Assembly: GCA_022702545.1 (NCBI GenBank)
Contig: JAHRBC010000007.1
Span: 2,790,001 to 2,854,000, forward strand
Source of the DNA: Phycomyces nitens
Taxonomy: Eukaryota; Mucoromycota; Mucoromycetes; Mucorales; Phycomycetaceae
Direction of reading: 5' to 3'
DNA: 64,000 nucleotides
The notes beneath the pieces were generated by a model. That model did not search any database, was not told the origin of the DNA, and worked only from the letters and a program-made list of their open reading frames with translations. The position numbers and the translations under genes are program-made. Positions 9,530-20,357 of the stretch are shown here, one piece after another. How positions within the stretch are numbered: position 1 is the stretch's first letter; the number at the start of each line of letters is the position of its first letter.

Positions 9530-12500
9530 ATGAATAACATTAAAAACGAAACATACAACCTCCTGTGCAAATGTTCGGCCTGTACCAAATATACAGCCAA
9601 TGGAATATTGCAGAATGCACAGACATTCATGCGCCATAAGAATTCTGATAATGTGTCAAGCATTGGTCCCAAGGATAGAGATGATTGTAAGTGAAATTGT
9701 ATATCGTTATTCATAATCTAATAATGTTTGTTGTTAATTATTACAGCCAATGTCAGAAGCACAGTTGAAGAAGAGTCAGATATCATAATGCCTGATATTT
9801 CTAATGAGTTTATTGATTGTAAGTGCGATATATTTTGGTTATCAATTACAGGTACTAACTTTTATTTTATTATAGATGAAGACAGCTTTTCTATCATGTC
9901 AGTCGAAACTACTGGACAACAGATACCTTTCTTGAGAGAAGATGATGTTTTTGACGTTGAGGAATCAGATGTTGAGTCATCACTCATTGCAGCTGACAAT
10001 GAGGATTCCGATTCAAATGATGAATCTAGCGATGAAGATGAGACTGAGATTGATGGCGGCAATGGTTTTGAACAAATGATGGCTTCAAGTATGTATACAT
10101 AAAATACAAACATATTTAATTGTATACAAGTTATTTATCATATACTTTCCTTTGTAGTTGGATCCTTGAAGATTCATAACATGTCCCAAACCAGCCAGTT
10201 CATGGCTATCTTTGGCGTTATCTTCCAAGCATTCTACTTGGTTCAAACGGGAGGATCGGCCATGCTCAAATTCTTTCACCATCTTCTTGTTGCCTTTGAG
10301 AAGGATGCTGACCTGCCACTTACTGTCAATGCCTTGAAAGCAATGACCGGATTTGACGTAATGACCAAAGGCATTGTAAAGTACACCGTTTGCAACAAGT
10401 GCTTTGCAATCTACTTGCCAGACAATCATCAGCCAACATGCACTTTCAAGAAATACTCCAGCACGCATACCCAAATTTGCAACAATCCAATTTTCACCGA
10501 TCCATCTGCCAGAGATCTAATCCCGTTCATGGTATTCCCATACAGCTCACTCAAGAATACTTTGACACAGTATCTCTGTAAGCCTGGATTTGAGGACAAG
10601 CTGTTCCAATGGAGATCAAGAGAGACCGTGGAGAACACCTTCCTTGACATATATGATGGTGCAATGTGGAATGAGTTGCTCGATGATAATGATATGCCAT
10701 TTGTTGACGATGACTATTCCCTCATGTTGACATTGAACGTGGATTGGTTTCAGCCATTCGATGGGCGCACTCATGCCAGTGGTGCTTTATATCTGTCGAT
10801 TAATAACTTGCCCAGAGAAGAAAGGATGAAGCCAGAAAACATCATTCTTGTTGGCGTCATGCCAGGGCCAAAGGAAGCAAAGACCGATCAGATGAACAAC
10901 TTTCTTGAGCCTCTTGTTGACGAGTTGGTTGACTTTTACACTGGAATGACAATCAAGACGGCCATGTTCCCTGGTGGTGTTTGTGTTCGTGCTGCTCTCA
11001 TGTGTGTTGCCTGCGATATACCAGCTGCAAGAAAAACCGCGGGATTTACAGGGCATGCAAGCACCAACGCTTGTCACAAGTGTGCACGTCAGTTTTCGGT
11101 GATCGATGGATCGAGCAAGATCGATTACTCTGGGTTTGACGTTGAGAATTGGACACCAAGAGAAAAGGCAGCCAATGCTGTGCATGCCGAAATGTGGTTC
11201 AATGCAGAATCAGACGTCAAACGGGCAGAGTTGGAGAAAAACAATGGTACCCGATATTCTGAATTGCATCGCCTACACTACTTTGATCCTGTCTGGTGTA
11301 CGATCATAGATCCTATGCACAACTTGTTTCTTGGTACAGCCAAACGGATGATCAGCATTTGGAGAGACCTCGGTTATTTTCCCAGCACCACTCTTGCCCG
11401 CATGCAACATCTGGCAGATTCCATTCTTGTTCCTCCTGGATATGCTGTATTGTCCAACAAAATTGCTTCTGGGTTCCCATATATGAAGGCAGACGAGTGG
11501 CAATCGTGGTGTCTTGTGTATTTGCTGGTTGTCCTGGAGAATGCTTTGCCAGAAACAGACTACAATAACTGGCTAGTATTTGTTGATGCATGCCGCCTAT
11601 TGACAGGACCATCTGTCACGACTCAGAGTATAGACGAGGCACACCAGCTCCTTGGCAATTTTGGCAAAAAGTGCGAGATATTATATGGAACTGTCAGTAT
11701 CACGCCAAACATGCATCTGCATATGCACTTACGTGAGTCCATGCTTGACTTTGGCCCTGTCTATGCATTCTGGTTGTATAGCTTTGAACGATAAAATGGT
11801 AAGCTCAAGAATATCAAGACAAATCGCCAAAATGGATTCAAGGTCACTTTCATGAAGGTCTTCTTGGAAAAGGGATTCATCAGCAACTTTCTTCAGTTCT
11901 ATTCTGCCAAACTTTCACCACCCATGGTAGAATTTCTCCAAGAAGTTGCTCAAATAGCACCGACGCCTGTAAGATCCTTGGTGAACTCTGAGTACGGCCA
12001 CCCTCCATATATGCAATTCAATCTCAACATGTTCCTCCAAGCTGCCACCAATCCATGGTTTAATGTCACTGGAAGTGAAGCCCTGCCATTGACCTCGTTG
12101 CCATTGAAATTGTTGCCTTTATCTATAATGACTGGCAATCATTATAAGTACTTGGTCGAATTCTATAACAAGGCTTACCAAGACACTGGCATTTCCTTCT
12201 GTGCCACGGATAGCATCCCACTTGGAGGGCATGTCTATATCAATGACCGGATTCGCAAGATGAAGAAGATTTCGTTGCTAGGACAAGAGTATTGGAGTGG
12301 TGAAAAGAAAAAGCACGGTTCTTTTGTACAAGTTTTGTTTCTGGACAATTCGACAAGTGAATTCGTTGCATTTCCCGGCCAGATTGAGTATTTATTTACT
12401 CATGTTATCAAGATTGGTGGAATCGAAAGAGTTTCTACTTTTGCTTTCGTCAAATGGTTTCCGATGTATAATGCTGGCAGATATCAACTGTTGATCAACC

Positions 12501-12661
12501 AAGGTCTGGAGCTGTGGGAAAAGGGGTTTTTAGAGGAGACCATTGAGTGTATTATTCCAGTACATCGTCTGCATTCTTGCTTTGCATTGACAACTCACAA
12601 TCTCCAACAAGGGTCTCAAAAACGCCTGATTATTCCATTACCTAGAAAAGTTGTCACTTAA
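9530..12661 (+). pseudogene. E3 gene A: Tnp2-type transposase, one nonsense codon
   Basis: Divergent member of the transposase family. Exons are 9530-9686, 9747-9818, 9876-10088 and 10158-12661, giving a consistent frame. Exon 1 carries a CKCSAC cluster and a His (the N-terminal zinc-like module); exons 2-3 are acidic (DEDETEIDG). The last exon has NKCFAIYL, then LNVDWFQPFDG, MPGPKEAK, CDIPAARKTAGF, CHKC, DPMHNLFLGTAKRM and NMHLHMHLRES. The only lesion is TAA at 11792-11794, directly after FER, where other copies have TAC (FGFERYNG). Downstream sequence stays in frame to TAA 12659-12661. Because the stop falls at the end of the presumed catalytic domain, a truncated product is conceivable. 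Confidence 0.88.
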
Positions 12662-13194
12662 TAAAAAAAATTGCGTTTTTGACCACAAACATCAGCCACG
12701 TAATGCTTATTTTTCTTGTTTTACTTTACCATCTGTTATTTTATCAATACATTTTTAAGATTGATTAAAATATTAGATTGATATATACAAGTTTGATGTT
12801 CTTTAAAACAGATATCAAAACAAATATTTATTTTCTTCAGCTCATTATGCGATAAGCCAAGTAGCTGTTTATTTAATACCCGATAATCAGCTATATTTTA
12901 AAGTTTATATTACATAATATACTAAAAATTTTCATTTAAATTCCAAGTTTATAAAGCCGATGAAAATATTTTATTTTACTATTAAATATTTGTTTTGCAA
13001 TAATTATGACTAAAATAAAATAACCATTAAAAATAATATTGTTTCTCACCATCTTGTCTTTCTTTATTTTTTAATGCTTCAACAATACAAAAACGAGTAA
13101 TGCCAATCCTACCACCATCATCTTCCAGCCCAACAACTTGTTTCAACTTATTCAATAAAGACCATTATATCAAGACAACCAAATACAAATATTT
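12662..13194. other. E3 A-B intergenic region
   Basis: About 530 bp of AT-rich sequence between the convergent 3' ends of genes A and B. AATAAA-like signals are present on both strands. No gene seen. Confidence 0.6.
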
Positions 13195-14293
13195 TTATTG
13201 CCGTGTTGCAATCCACTTGGCAACACGCGCCTTCTGCTTTTTTGACAATTCAATATGTCTACTTTCAACAGGACAAGAAGAAAAGTCAATGACCTTCATC
13301 TTCTTTTCCTTGCTCCTCTGGGCTTTCAACTTGCCCAAGTACTCCTCGACATATATCATAATCAAATTAATTAATTATATGAAGCACATCAAATTTGCCC
13401 GAACAATATCTTACCAAAGGATGTCTGTTACTGGGAGTATAAACGGTATACTCCCGTTGCTCATCATCAGACTCAATGTCAGACAACATCTCTTTGTCTA
13501 AGAGATCCTTGACTGTCTCTCCATACTTGGACTCCAAGTTCGCCCTGTCTGCCAAATGCAGCCTCTTGTAGGCGGCGAGGACCTATTTCAAAATCAAGTA
13601 TTAGAAGTATGAAAACAAATATTATATTATACTAACTCTTGTTTTTCTTGTACGTCTACGAGAAGACTGGTTTTGCTTAGCTAACTTTTCTGGCAAGGTG
13701 TTAGCTCTGTTTAGCTTGTACGAGATATGCCGTCTTATTTTTTCCTCTATGACTGCAGATGCAAGAGGCTGTCCTTCGGGCTGTTGATGGATATACATCC
13801 GGACCTTGTCTGCAATAGGCTGGTTGGATGAAGAGAGTGCCCCCTCATTCATTGTCAATGGTGTAGACACCAAGACATTCCTTGTCTCTGATCGTATGAG
13901 GCGCTATATGACATAGGGTAAGTAATTCATCAATATAAAATTAATATTTATATATAGATATCCTACCGAGATCGATGGAAGTTGATACTTCATATACATC
14001 TGTGGTGGTGGAGCTTGATGGGGGGAAACTTGGCTACTGTTGCCATTCGAGTTCTTGAGGGATTCCATCCCTTGATGGACCTGCTGCAACAGGACATGCG
14101 ACTCATTCAGTCTTGTCTGAAGAGCCGACAGGTTTGACAACACTGCGCCGTCCTGTTCAGCGTTGTTGCTTGGAGCAGGAAGGATCGTCTGCATCACGGT
14201 TTCTGCTGGTCTAGTGCCACTAGTCTTACCAATCGACTTCTTGGTAGTCGACTTGTAGGTCTTTTTAGAGCTTGATGATATAAATTGAGACAT
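13195..14293 (-). CDS. E3 gene B (divergent type), four exons, intact, 303 aa
   Basis: Positional counterpart of gene B in the other elements but with little residue identity. Exons are 14293-13967, 13903-13637, 13582-13415 and 13344-13195 (327, 267, 168 and 150 nt), all phase 0 with GT-AG introns, the same architecture as the other copies. The protein begins MSQFISSSSKKTYK and has a coiled-coil-like part (ALQTRLNESHVLLQQVHQ). A basic SSRRRTRKTR segment follows, then an acidic SDIESDDEQRE motif matching the GESD block of other copies, and a Lys-rich C-terminus. Function unknown. A partial second copy lies beyond the Merlin element. Confidence 0.82.
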
Positions 14294-14554
14294 TGAATAC
14301 TAGAAAAATATATTAAAGTGTGAGGTTCGTTGATTATGAATATCTATTTTCTAATAGATTTTGAAATATTCCATAAATAATACATACATGAGAAAGTAAT
14401 TAAAAGTAATTAAAAAGTATACTTCTTTCTAAAGAGGTTTTATAGTATTTTGATCTTTGCTTACATTATGCTGTCAGGTATACTTAGTAATCTGCTTCAA
14501 CTGGCTAATCCATTTAATTTGCTTGCACTGACTAATCCATTTGTAATATTTGGG
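13431..14554 (+). repeat. 1,124-bp direct repeat, copy 1
   Basis: This E3 segment, from gene B exon 3 to 261 bp upstream of its ATG, is repeated in the same orientation on the other side of the Merlin element. Copy 2 is 22137-22623 plus 29128-29764, being split by E4. Both copies add up to 1,124 bp; differences are scattered substitutions. The copies end and begin at a shared TGGG. Confidence 0.88.
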
Positions 14555-14968
14555 GGTTGAATGAAGGTTGCCGGGGTTTTCGGACCCAGATTTAAGTACC
14601 GATTTGTTAGTTATATCAATGAATATTCAAATTCAAGATAACATTTTTAATGCAAATGTGACTAGTTTTTAATTTTCTATCCAATAATATAATTTATTTT
14701 TATTTTGGTATTTTCTCTATGAATATTACTCCTATTTTAATAAAAGTTATATCATTTGTTCTGAAATTTTTTTGTGATCAATATCAATATATAACAAGCA
14801 TATAATATTTTGTCAGAAAAACTATCAATAGACTATAATAAAAAGTTAAATTAACAAACCGTATTTTGTGCTGCTTATATATATAAAAAATTAAAAATTA
14901 CTAAATTATAACTATAGTCCAGTTGTAATTTTTTTACTTATCAAACAAATGGCCCATGTTCAATTCAT
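14555..14968. other. Merlin left arm
   Basis: AT-rich left arm of the Merlin element up to the R1 insertion. It carries the left inverted repeat. No gene seen. Confidence 0.6.
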
Positions 14969-15295
14969 TGTCGTGCCTGAATTAATGTCAGCCAATCAGG
15001 ATGACAATTACACAGAGTTCTCTTTTGAGAACGACGACCGAATTGATTCCCTTTTGCTCTCTGAAGACCTAGAAGACATTAGTTATAACAAAAGTAGATT
15101 AGAAACCGAAACAGACATTTATGATGGCTGAGTGGGTTTAGAAAAGATATAAAAGAGGACAATATTTCATTGAATAAAAAGTATCTATCTTCTATCCTCT
15201 TTTTACTCTTTTATCCTCGTTTACGATTCCCAGTGGGTTTGACCAATATTGGCTGTGTTATAGCATTGGAAGAACAACCCAGATCCAAAACAACA
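14969..15295 (+). repeat. R1 5' LTR
   Basis: 327 bp, TGTCGTGCC...AACA. It contains a TATA-like GATATAAAAGAGG at about 15144, followed by CATTGAATAAAAAG, a likely polyadenylation context. The first 163 bases are an open frame identical in translation to the C-terminus of pol in the 3' LTR. Confidence 0.95.
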
Positions 15296-15312
15296 ATTGG
15301 TAGCTGAAGCAA
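15296..15312 (+). other. R1 primer binding site
   Basis: After a 2-base AT spacer comes TGGTAGCTGAAGC, the expected form of a site complementary to a tRNA 3' CCA end. R3 has the same AT spacer before its TGG. I cannot name the priming tRNA from the window. Confidence 0.55.
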
Positions 15313-15330
15313 GATCCTTCCCCTGAATTA

Positions 15331-16434
15331 ATGAGCACTGCCGCTGAACAACAAGAGTTCACCGAGAAAGATCTGAGAAATTTTGAAGTTGAAGAGCGCG
15401 TACAAGCAAGGTTACCCGCAGAACATATCAAGACTTACCAAGCAATCCGTACCGTAAAGAGTATTCCCCAGGAATTAAGACTCAAGACCACTCCCAAGAG
15501 AGAAGAATTCTGGTCCAAGCAAGCAGAAGAAATCGCGAATAACCTATTGAAAAGAATGTCCACTTCCGACGGAAACAGCGAAATGGTGAAGATGATGGCC
15601 GAAGCATTCAAGCAAGCAATGCAGACGCAGACGCAGAAGGCAACGCCCAAGCCAACGTTGAAGCAACCCGATTGCTATTTTGGTGAACGCTCAGCCTCCA
15701 TCCTAGATGGCTGGTTGTACTCCGTGGAACGCTATGCTTCCTATTATGGGATGTCTTCCGAAGACAAGTGCAGCTATGCTGTAAACCTCCTGAGGAGACA
15801 AGCCAGCACATGGTGGCAACGTCTCGAGATGCAAGACCGATGCCCAAAGGAATGGGAGGCGTTCAAATCACGCATATCTGCCCAGTTCCGTCCGTCCCAC
15901 ACCCAACTGTCTGCAAGAGACCGACTTGCAAGCCTGTTGCAAACCACCTCGGTAGAGACCTATGTGAACCTGTTCCGGGATATTCAGCTGGAAATTCCTA
16001 CAATGAACGAAGATGAAGCCCAAGACCGGTTCATCCGTGGTCTCCAGCCTGACATCCGTTTCCATGTCATTACCCTGCAACCCTTGGACTTGGATGATGC
16101 CGTCCGTATGGCACTGGCCTATGAGAGTGGCCGACAGACCAGTTTTCATGGCATGTATGCCGAACGACCTGTGGCCCAGCAATACTACCAGCCCAACGAT
16201 GTGGTTCCCATGGACTTGGACGCCGTGGATGGTCGCCGTGGTTTCCACCAGAACCGCTCGTCCTCAAACCGCCAGTATAACAACCGCCCCGCACAGACCC
16301 GTTCCGAAGTGACTTGTCACTGGTGTGAGAAACGGGGTCACATCCGTCGAAACTGCAGAGAGCGCATTGAGGCGATCAGGAAGTTGGACGAGCAACATGG
16401 CCGGAAGAAGGATTTTCGGCAAACACAGCTGTAA
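15331..16434 (+). CDS. gag: R1 gag
   Basis: A 367-aa Gag polyprotein forming the virus-like particle of the retrotransposon. The central retrotransposon-gag capsid region spans roughly residues 110-260 (SILDGWLYSVERYA, WWQRLEMQDRCPKEWEAFK). One CCHC nucleic-acid-binding knuckle, CHWCEKRGHIRRNC, is near residue 328. The frame ends TAA at 16432-16434. The protease frame is in the -1 frame and open from 16371, overlapping by about 60 bp, so Gag-Pol would need a -1 ribosomal frameshift; I do not see a classic slippery heptamer. Confidence 0.93.
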   Translation: MSTAAEQQEFTEKDLRNFEVEERVQARLPAEHIKTYQAIRTVKSIPQELRLKTTPKREEFWSKQAEEIANNLLKRMSTSDGNSEMVKMMAEAFKQAMQTQTQKATPKPTLKQPDCYFGERSASILDGWLYSVERYASYYGMSSEDKCSYAVNLLRRQASTWWQRLEMQDRCPKEWEAFKSRISAQFRPSHTQLSARDRLASLLQTTSVETYVNLFRDIQLEIPTMNEDEAQDRFIRGLQPDIRFHVITLQPLDLDDAVRMALAYESGRQTSFHGMYAERPVAQQYYQPNDVVPMDLDAVDGRRGFHQNRSSSNRQYNNRPAQTRSEVTCHWCEKRGHIRRNCRERIEAIRKLDEQHGRKKDFRQTQL

Positions 16435-17264
16435 AGGGAGGTCAGCTGTGTTCCTTGGATAAACCCTCCCATGAGGCTAGTAATTTAACTGAGCCCTCTG
16501 ATATGATTAATAAAGAACCTGTTCTTCCCTATGTTGTTGTCCCACCTGAGACCCTTGTGTCTGTGCCTAATGAAGAAGATTGTGAATTTGCATTGGATTG
16601 GCGATTTTTGGAGGAACTAAATGCTGCTATTGATACGGACCTGCCTCTATATATGGCTACACACAATGGTCAATCAATTTCCGTTCTCATTGACAGTGGC
16701 GCAAGTGCCAACTATGTGTCCCCCCGCATTACTGATCAAATTAAGAACGTTGAACGAATCTCTGGACGCCCCGTAGAAACTGCTGGTGGTCATCTAACAA
16801 CGATCAACCAGAAAGCCTCACTCCTGCTCTCTCTTAATGGTTACCAAGACACAATCGACGCATATGTGTTCCCGACAAAGTTTGACCTGATCCTCGGCCG
16901 TACTTGGTTGCAAAAGGCAAAGCCAGTACCAGATTGGCAACATGATCGATGGCATCTACAGCAAAATGGCCAAGAGTTTGTCCTTAGCCCCCAGAACACT
17001 CGCCCAGTCAAGCCACAATTGCACTATGTAATCTCCGCTAAGCAAACGCAGAAACTGGTCAAGAAGAATGAAGCTGAATGTTACCTAGTCCACTTTAAAG
17101 GTCAACCTGGCGAGCAATCTCCGGATGATAAGTGGAACGGTCTGGTTAAGGAGTTTGACGATGTGTTTCTGGAAGGTTTACCAGGATTGCCACCTGATCG
17201 TGATGTTCAGCATGTCATCAACACTGGAGAAGCCGAGCCAACCAGCAAGCCCCCTTCAAGATGA
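16371..17264 (+). CDS. R1 protease region (5' part of pol)
   Basis: Open frame in the -1 frame relative to gag, without its own obvious ATG near the start. It contains the aspartic protease active-site motif [12 protein letters not shown] around 16687 and the downstream ILGRTWL. The end (EPTSKPPSR) is the usual lead-in to reverse transcriptase. It terminates at TGA 17262-17264, overlapping the ATG of the next frame as ATGA. In related elements protease and RT are usually one frame, so a 1-bp deletion here is likely; R3 has no such break. Confidence 0.88.
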   Translation, partial: GDQEVGRATWPEEGFSANTAVKGGQLCSLDKPSHEASNLTEPSDMINKEPVLPYVVVPPETLVSVPNEEDCEFALDWRFLEELNAAIDTDLPLYMATHNGQSISVLIDSGASANYVSPRITDQIKNVERISGRPVETAGGHLTTINQKASLLLSLNGYQDTIDAYVFPTKFDLILGRTWLQKAKPVPDWQHDRWHLQQNGQEFVLSPQNTRPVKPQLHYVISAKQTQKLVKKNEAECYLVHFKGQPGEQSPDDKWNGLVKEFDDVFLEGLPGLPPDRDVQHVINTGEAEPTSKPPSR

Positions 17265-20110
17265 GTCCACGAGAGCTTGATGAACTGAAAAAGCAGCTCA
17301 AAGAACTTCTGGATCTCGGTCTGATTCGTCCTAGTTCATCTCCTTGGGGTGCCCCAATTCTGTTTGTCAAAAAGAAAGACGGTGCCATGCGTATGTGTGT
17401 TGATTACCGAGCCCTAAACAAAGTGACAATCCGTAACAACCACCCGCTGCCGCGAATCGATGAGTGTCTGGAACGACTTCGTGGTTCAAACCATTTCACT
17501 AGCTTGGACCTGAAAAGTGGTTACCACCAAGTCCGAATCCAACCATCCGATGTCCCTAAAACGGCTTTCAACACTCGTTATGGCCAGTATGAGTTCTTGG
17601 TTCTCCCGTTTGGTCTCACCAATGCCCCGCCTACATTTCAGCACTTGATGAACAATGTTCTTGGTGACTGCCTTGATGAATTTGCATTGGTGTATCTTGA
17701 TGACATATTGATTTTCAGTAAGACTCCAGAGGACCATGAGAAGCACGTCCGACATGTCCTGAACCGGTTGAGAGAAGCGAAACTAGTGGCCAATCTCAAG
17801 AAGTGCGAATTTAATAAGCAAGAATTGGTATTCCTCGGTTTCCAAGTCTCGGCACTAGGTATTCTTCCCTCTCCCGATAAAGTCAAAGCTGTGCAGAACT
17901 GGATCGCTCCTACAAATGTCCAAGAAGTTCGCCAGTTTATCAGTTTGGCCCAACACTATCGTCGGTTTATCCCTGGATTTGCTGGTATTGCTGCCCCGCT
18001 GACGGACCTCACCCGTGGTGTTGGTCCTAAACGACGACCTATTGTGTGGACTGATGAATGTCAAGCAAGTTTCGAGCTCCTCAAGGAAAAGCTCACAAGC
18101 GCTCCAGTCCTCCTTGCTCCAGACATGGATAAGCCTTTCCGAGTAGAAACTGATGCTTCAGATTTTGGTGTTGGTGCAGTGTTACTGCAACAGGATGAAA
18201 CTGGTACCTGGAAACCGCTAGCCTTTGAATCCAAGAAGCTGTCCAAAGCTGAACGGTCATACCCGGCACAAGAACGTGAGCTCCTTGGTATACTCCATGC
18301 ACTTCGTAGCTGGCGCTGTCTGATAGAAGGAAAGCCCTTTACTGTGTTCACAGATCACTTGCCTTTAAAGTACTTCCGAAGCCAAGTGAAGCCGACTCCC
18401 CGCCTTGTCCGTTGGATCTCAGAACTGGAACTCTATGACCCCACAATCGAGTACAAACCGGGTAAAGATAACAATGTACCTGATGTCCTGTCCCGTATTG
18501 GTGGTCCCGAGAGTGAGGACATGGCTCCAGAGTCAATGGAACCCGATTACTTGTATGTATCCCAGATACCCGATGAATCCGACTGGCCGAAGCTGTACAC
18601 ACATCCAGAGGAAGAATGGCCTGAGGATTACAAGGAACTGCTGCAAAGACAAAGATCTCGTTTTGTGATACACGACCAAAAAGTATTCCGGCGTGTTAAG
18701 TTTGGTGATGGCTTCCGAGAAATCCGCTATGCGTTGTTTGCCCGCCGAGCCAATCTTGTTGATAACTTCCATAAGGGTTTTGGCCATGCTGGTGAAACAA
18801 CGGTGTATGATCTGATAAAGAAACGTTGGTGGTGGCCAGGGATGCGCACGGATATTCAAGACTGGCTTGCAAAGTGCCCTCAGTGTCAGTTAGCCTCGAA
18901 TGCTGAACGAAACATCCACCATGCACCAATGAAGCCGTTGGATGTGCCCCCTGCCTTTTCACGCTGGCATCTTGACTTCATTGGAGAGTTACCAACCACC
19001 ATCAAGGGAAATCGCTGGATATTAGTCGCTGTGGACTATGCCACGAACTGGCCTATTGCCCGTGCTGTGCCCGATGCCACTGGAGAAGCTATTGCGAAGT
19101 TCCTGTATGAAGAGATCGTCATGCGTTTTGGTTGCCCAGATGAGATACTCACGGATCGTGGAGCGAACTTTATGTCCAAGATTCTCCTCCACTACACTGA
19201 TCAGATTAAGGTACATCACAAGTTCACATCGGCCTTCCACCCAAGAACCAATGGTAAATGTGAGCGCCTGAATGGAATTCTCAAGCAAATGTTGCGAAAG
19301 TATGTTCACGGTGCCATTCATCGTTGGGATGAATATTTGGACACTGCTCTCTTGGCCTGTCGCATTCGCAAACATCGTACTACTGGTTTCAGCCCCTTCT
19401 TCCTCACGTATGGTCGTGAACCGCGCCTTCCTGGTGATCCTCTCCGACCCTTTATGAGTGGCGATCTACCAGATGATCCTCAAGTCCTTGCCAATGATGC
19501 CCTGACCTACTTACGTAACCTGCGTAAAGCCCGCGAAGAAGCTGAGTCTCGTGTCCGAACCAACAGCCTACAAGACAAAGAGCGTTGGGATGCCGTTATG
19601 AAGCCTCACTCGTTTGCAATCGGCGCCCATGTCCTCATGCGCCACGAGAACAAGTTTGGGCTAGAATACAATTGGATGGGTCCCTATGTGGTCATTGACA
19701 AGAACCCGGATACCGATGTATACAAGCTGACAACTGTTGAAGGTGTCCCTTACACTTCATGGGTTCATGCAGATCGATTGAAACTGGCCAAGGTCGATGT
19801 GGTCTCCCAGACTTGGTTCCATCCTACTGCTTCCCGTGCTCAGACCCGTCGAGATTTACTTGCTGCTGCCTCTTCCCCCTTGGATGTCTCGGTCATTGAT
19901 GATTCCTTAGTTGCTCGGGGACGATCAACAGTTTGGGGAGGGGATGATGTCGTGCCTGAATTAATGTCAGCCAATCAGGATGACAATTACACAGAGTTCT
20001 CTTTTGAGAACGATGACCGAATTGATTCCCTTTTGCTCTCTGAAGACCTAGAAGACATTAGTTATAACAAAAGTAGATTAGAAACCGAAACAGACATTTA
20101 TGATGGCTGA
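17261..20110 (+). CDS. pol: R1 pol: reverse transcriptase, RNase H, integrase
   Basis: 949 codons. Reverse transcriptase has [13 protein letters not shown] and the catalytic YLDD near residue 144. RNase H starts at [13 protein letters not shown] near 296 and ends at [10 protein letters not shown]. Integrase has an HHCC zinc finger (HKGFGHAG...CPQCQ, about 504-545), then the catalytic Asp in HLDFIGELP (about 570), Asp in LTDRGANF (about 630) and Glu in NGKCERLNG (about 667). A GPY-type motif, NWMGPYVVI, lies near 805. No chromodomain is evident. The last 54 codons are encoded inside the 3' LTR. Confidence 0.95.
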   Translation: MSPRELDELKKQLKELLDLGLIRPSSSPWGAPILFVKKKDGAMRMCVDYRALNKVTIRNNHPLPRIDECLERLRGSNHFTSLDLKSGYHQVRIQPSDVPKTAFNTRYGQYEFLVLPFGLTNAPPTFQHLMNNVLGDCLDEFALVYLDDILIFSKTPEDHEKHVRHVLNRLREAKLVANLKKCEFNKQELVFLGFQVSALGILPSPDKVKAVQNWIAPTNVQEVRQFISLAQHYRRFIPGFAGIAAPLTDLTRGVGPKRRPIVWTDECQASFELLKEKLTSAPVLLAPDMDKPFRVETDASDFGVGAVLLQQDETGTWKPLAFESKKLSKAERSYPAQERELLGILHALRSWRCLIEGKPFTVFTDHLPLKYFRSQVKPTPRLVRWISELELYDPTIEYKPGKDNNVPDVLSRIGGPESEDMAPESMEPDYLYVSQIPDESDWPKLYTHPEEEWPEDYKELLQRQRSRFVIHDQKVFRRVKFGDGFREIRYALFARRANLVDNFHKGFGHAGETTVYDLIKKRWWWPGMRTDIQDWLAKCPQCQLASNAERNIHHAPMKPLDVPPAFSRWHLDFIGELPTTIKGNRWILVAVDYATNWPIARAVPDATGEAIAKFLYEEIVMRFGCPDEILTDRGANFMSKILLHYTDQIKVHHKFTSAFHPRTNGKCERLNGILKQMLRKYVHGAIHRWDEYLDTALLACRIRKHRTTGFSPFFLTYGREPRLPGDPLRPFMSGDLPDDPQVLANDALTYLRNLRKAREEAESRVRTNSLQDKERWDAVMKPHSFAIGAHVLMRHENKFGLEYNWMGPYVVIDKNPDTDVYKLTTVEGVPYTSWVHADRLKLAKVDVVSQTWFHPTASRAQTRRDLLAAASSPLDVSVIDDSLVARGRSTVWGGDDVVPELMSANQDDNYTEFSFENDDRIDSLLLSEDLEDISYNKSRLETETDIYDG
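19932..19947 (+). other. R1 polypurine tract
   Basis: TTTGGGGAGGGGATGA directly before the 3' LTR, the site expected to prime plus-strand synthesis. It lies within the pol coding frame. Confidence 0.75.
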
Positions 20111-20274
20111 GTGGGTTTAGAAAAGATATAAAAGAGGACAATATTTCATTGAATAAAAAGTATCTATCTTCTATCCTCTTTTTACTCTTTTATCCTCGTT
20201 TACGATTCCCAGTGGGTTTGACCAATATTGGCTGTGTTATAGCATTGGAAGAACAACCCAGATCCAAAACGACA
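19948..20274 (+). repeat. R1 3' LTR
   Basis: 327 bp, two mismatches to the 5' LTR by eye. It contains the last 54 codons and stop (20108-20110) of pol. Confidence 0.95.
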
Positions 20275-20357
20275 TCATGGTAAAGTCTTTTTTAATAATT
20301 TATTTTTAATTTAGGTTGAACAAAGTATAATTTTTTATATTTTTAAAAAAAATTGTT

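Larger units (their letters stand above)
14969..20274 (+). mobile_element. R1: Ty3/Gypsy LTR retrotransposon, 5,306 bp
   Basis: Both LTRs are 327 bp (14969-15295 and 19948-20274) with two differences that I can see (C/T in the coding part, A/G near the end), so insertion is recent. It is flanked by TCAT on both sides (14965-14968 and 20275-20278), a 4-bp target duplication inside the Merlin element. Gene order gag, protease, reverse transcriptase, RNase H, integrase is that of Ty3/Gypsy. A primer-binding TGG starts 2 bases after the 5' LTR, and a purine tract (GGGGAGGGGATGA) precedes the 3' LTR. Confidence 0.96.

Noticed and set aside
14949..15131. Small separate gene before R1 gag
   Set aside because: It is the 5' LTR copy of the pol C-terminal coding segment, preceded by unrelated flanking bases.
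15296..15312. Assigning a specific tRNA primer to R1 or R3
   Set aside because: The only tRNA in the window (Asn) does not match the primer sites, and tRNA sequences of the host are not available here.
16371..16434. A canonical slippery heptamer for R1 frameshifting
   Set aside because: No X XXY YYZ sequence in the right phase is visible in the overlap; only the frame relation is reported.
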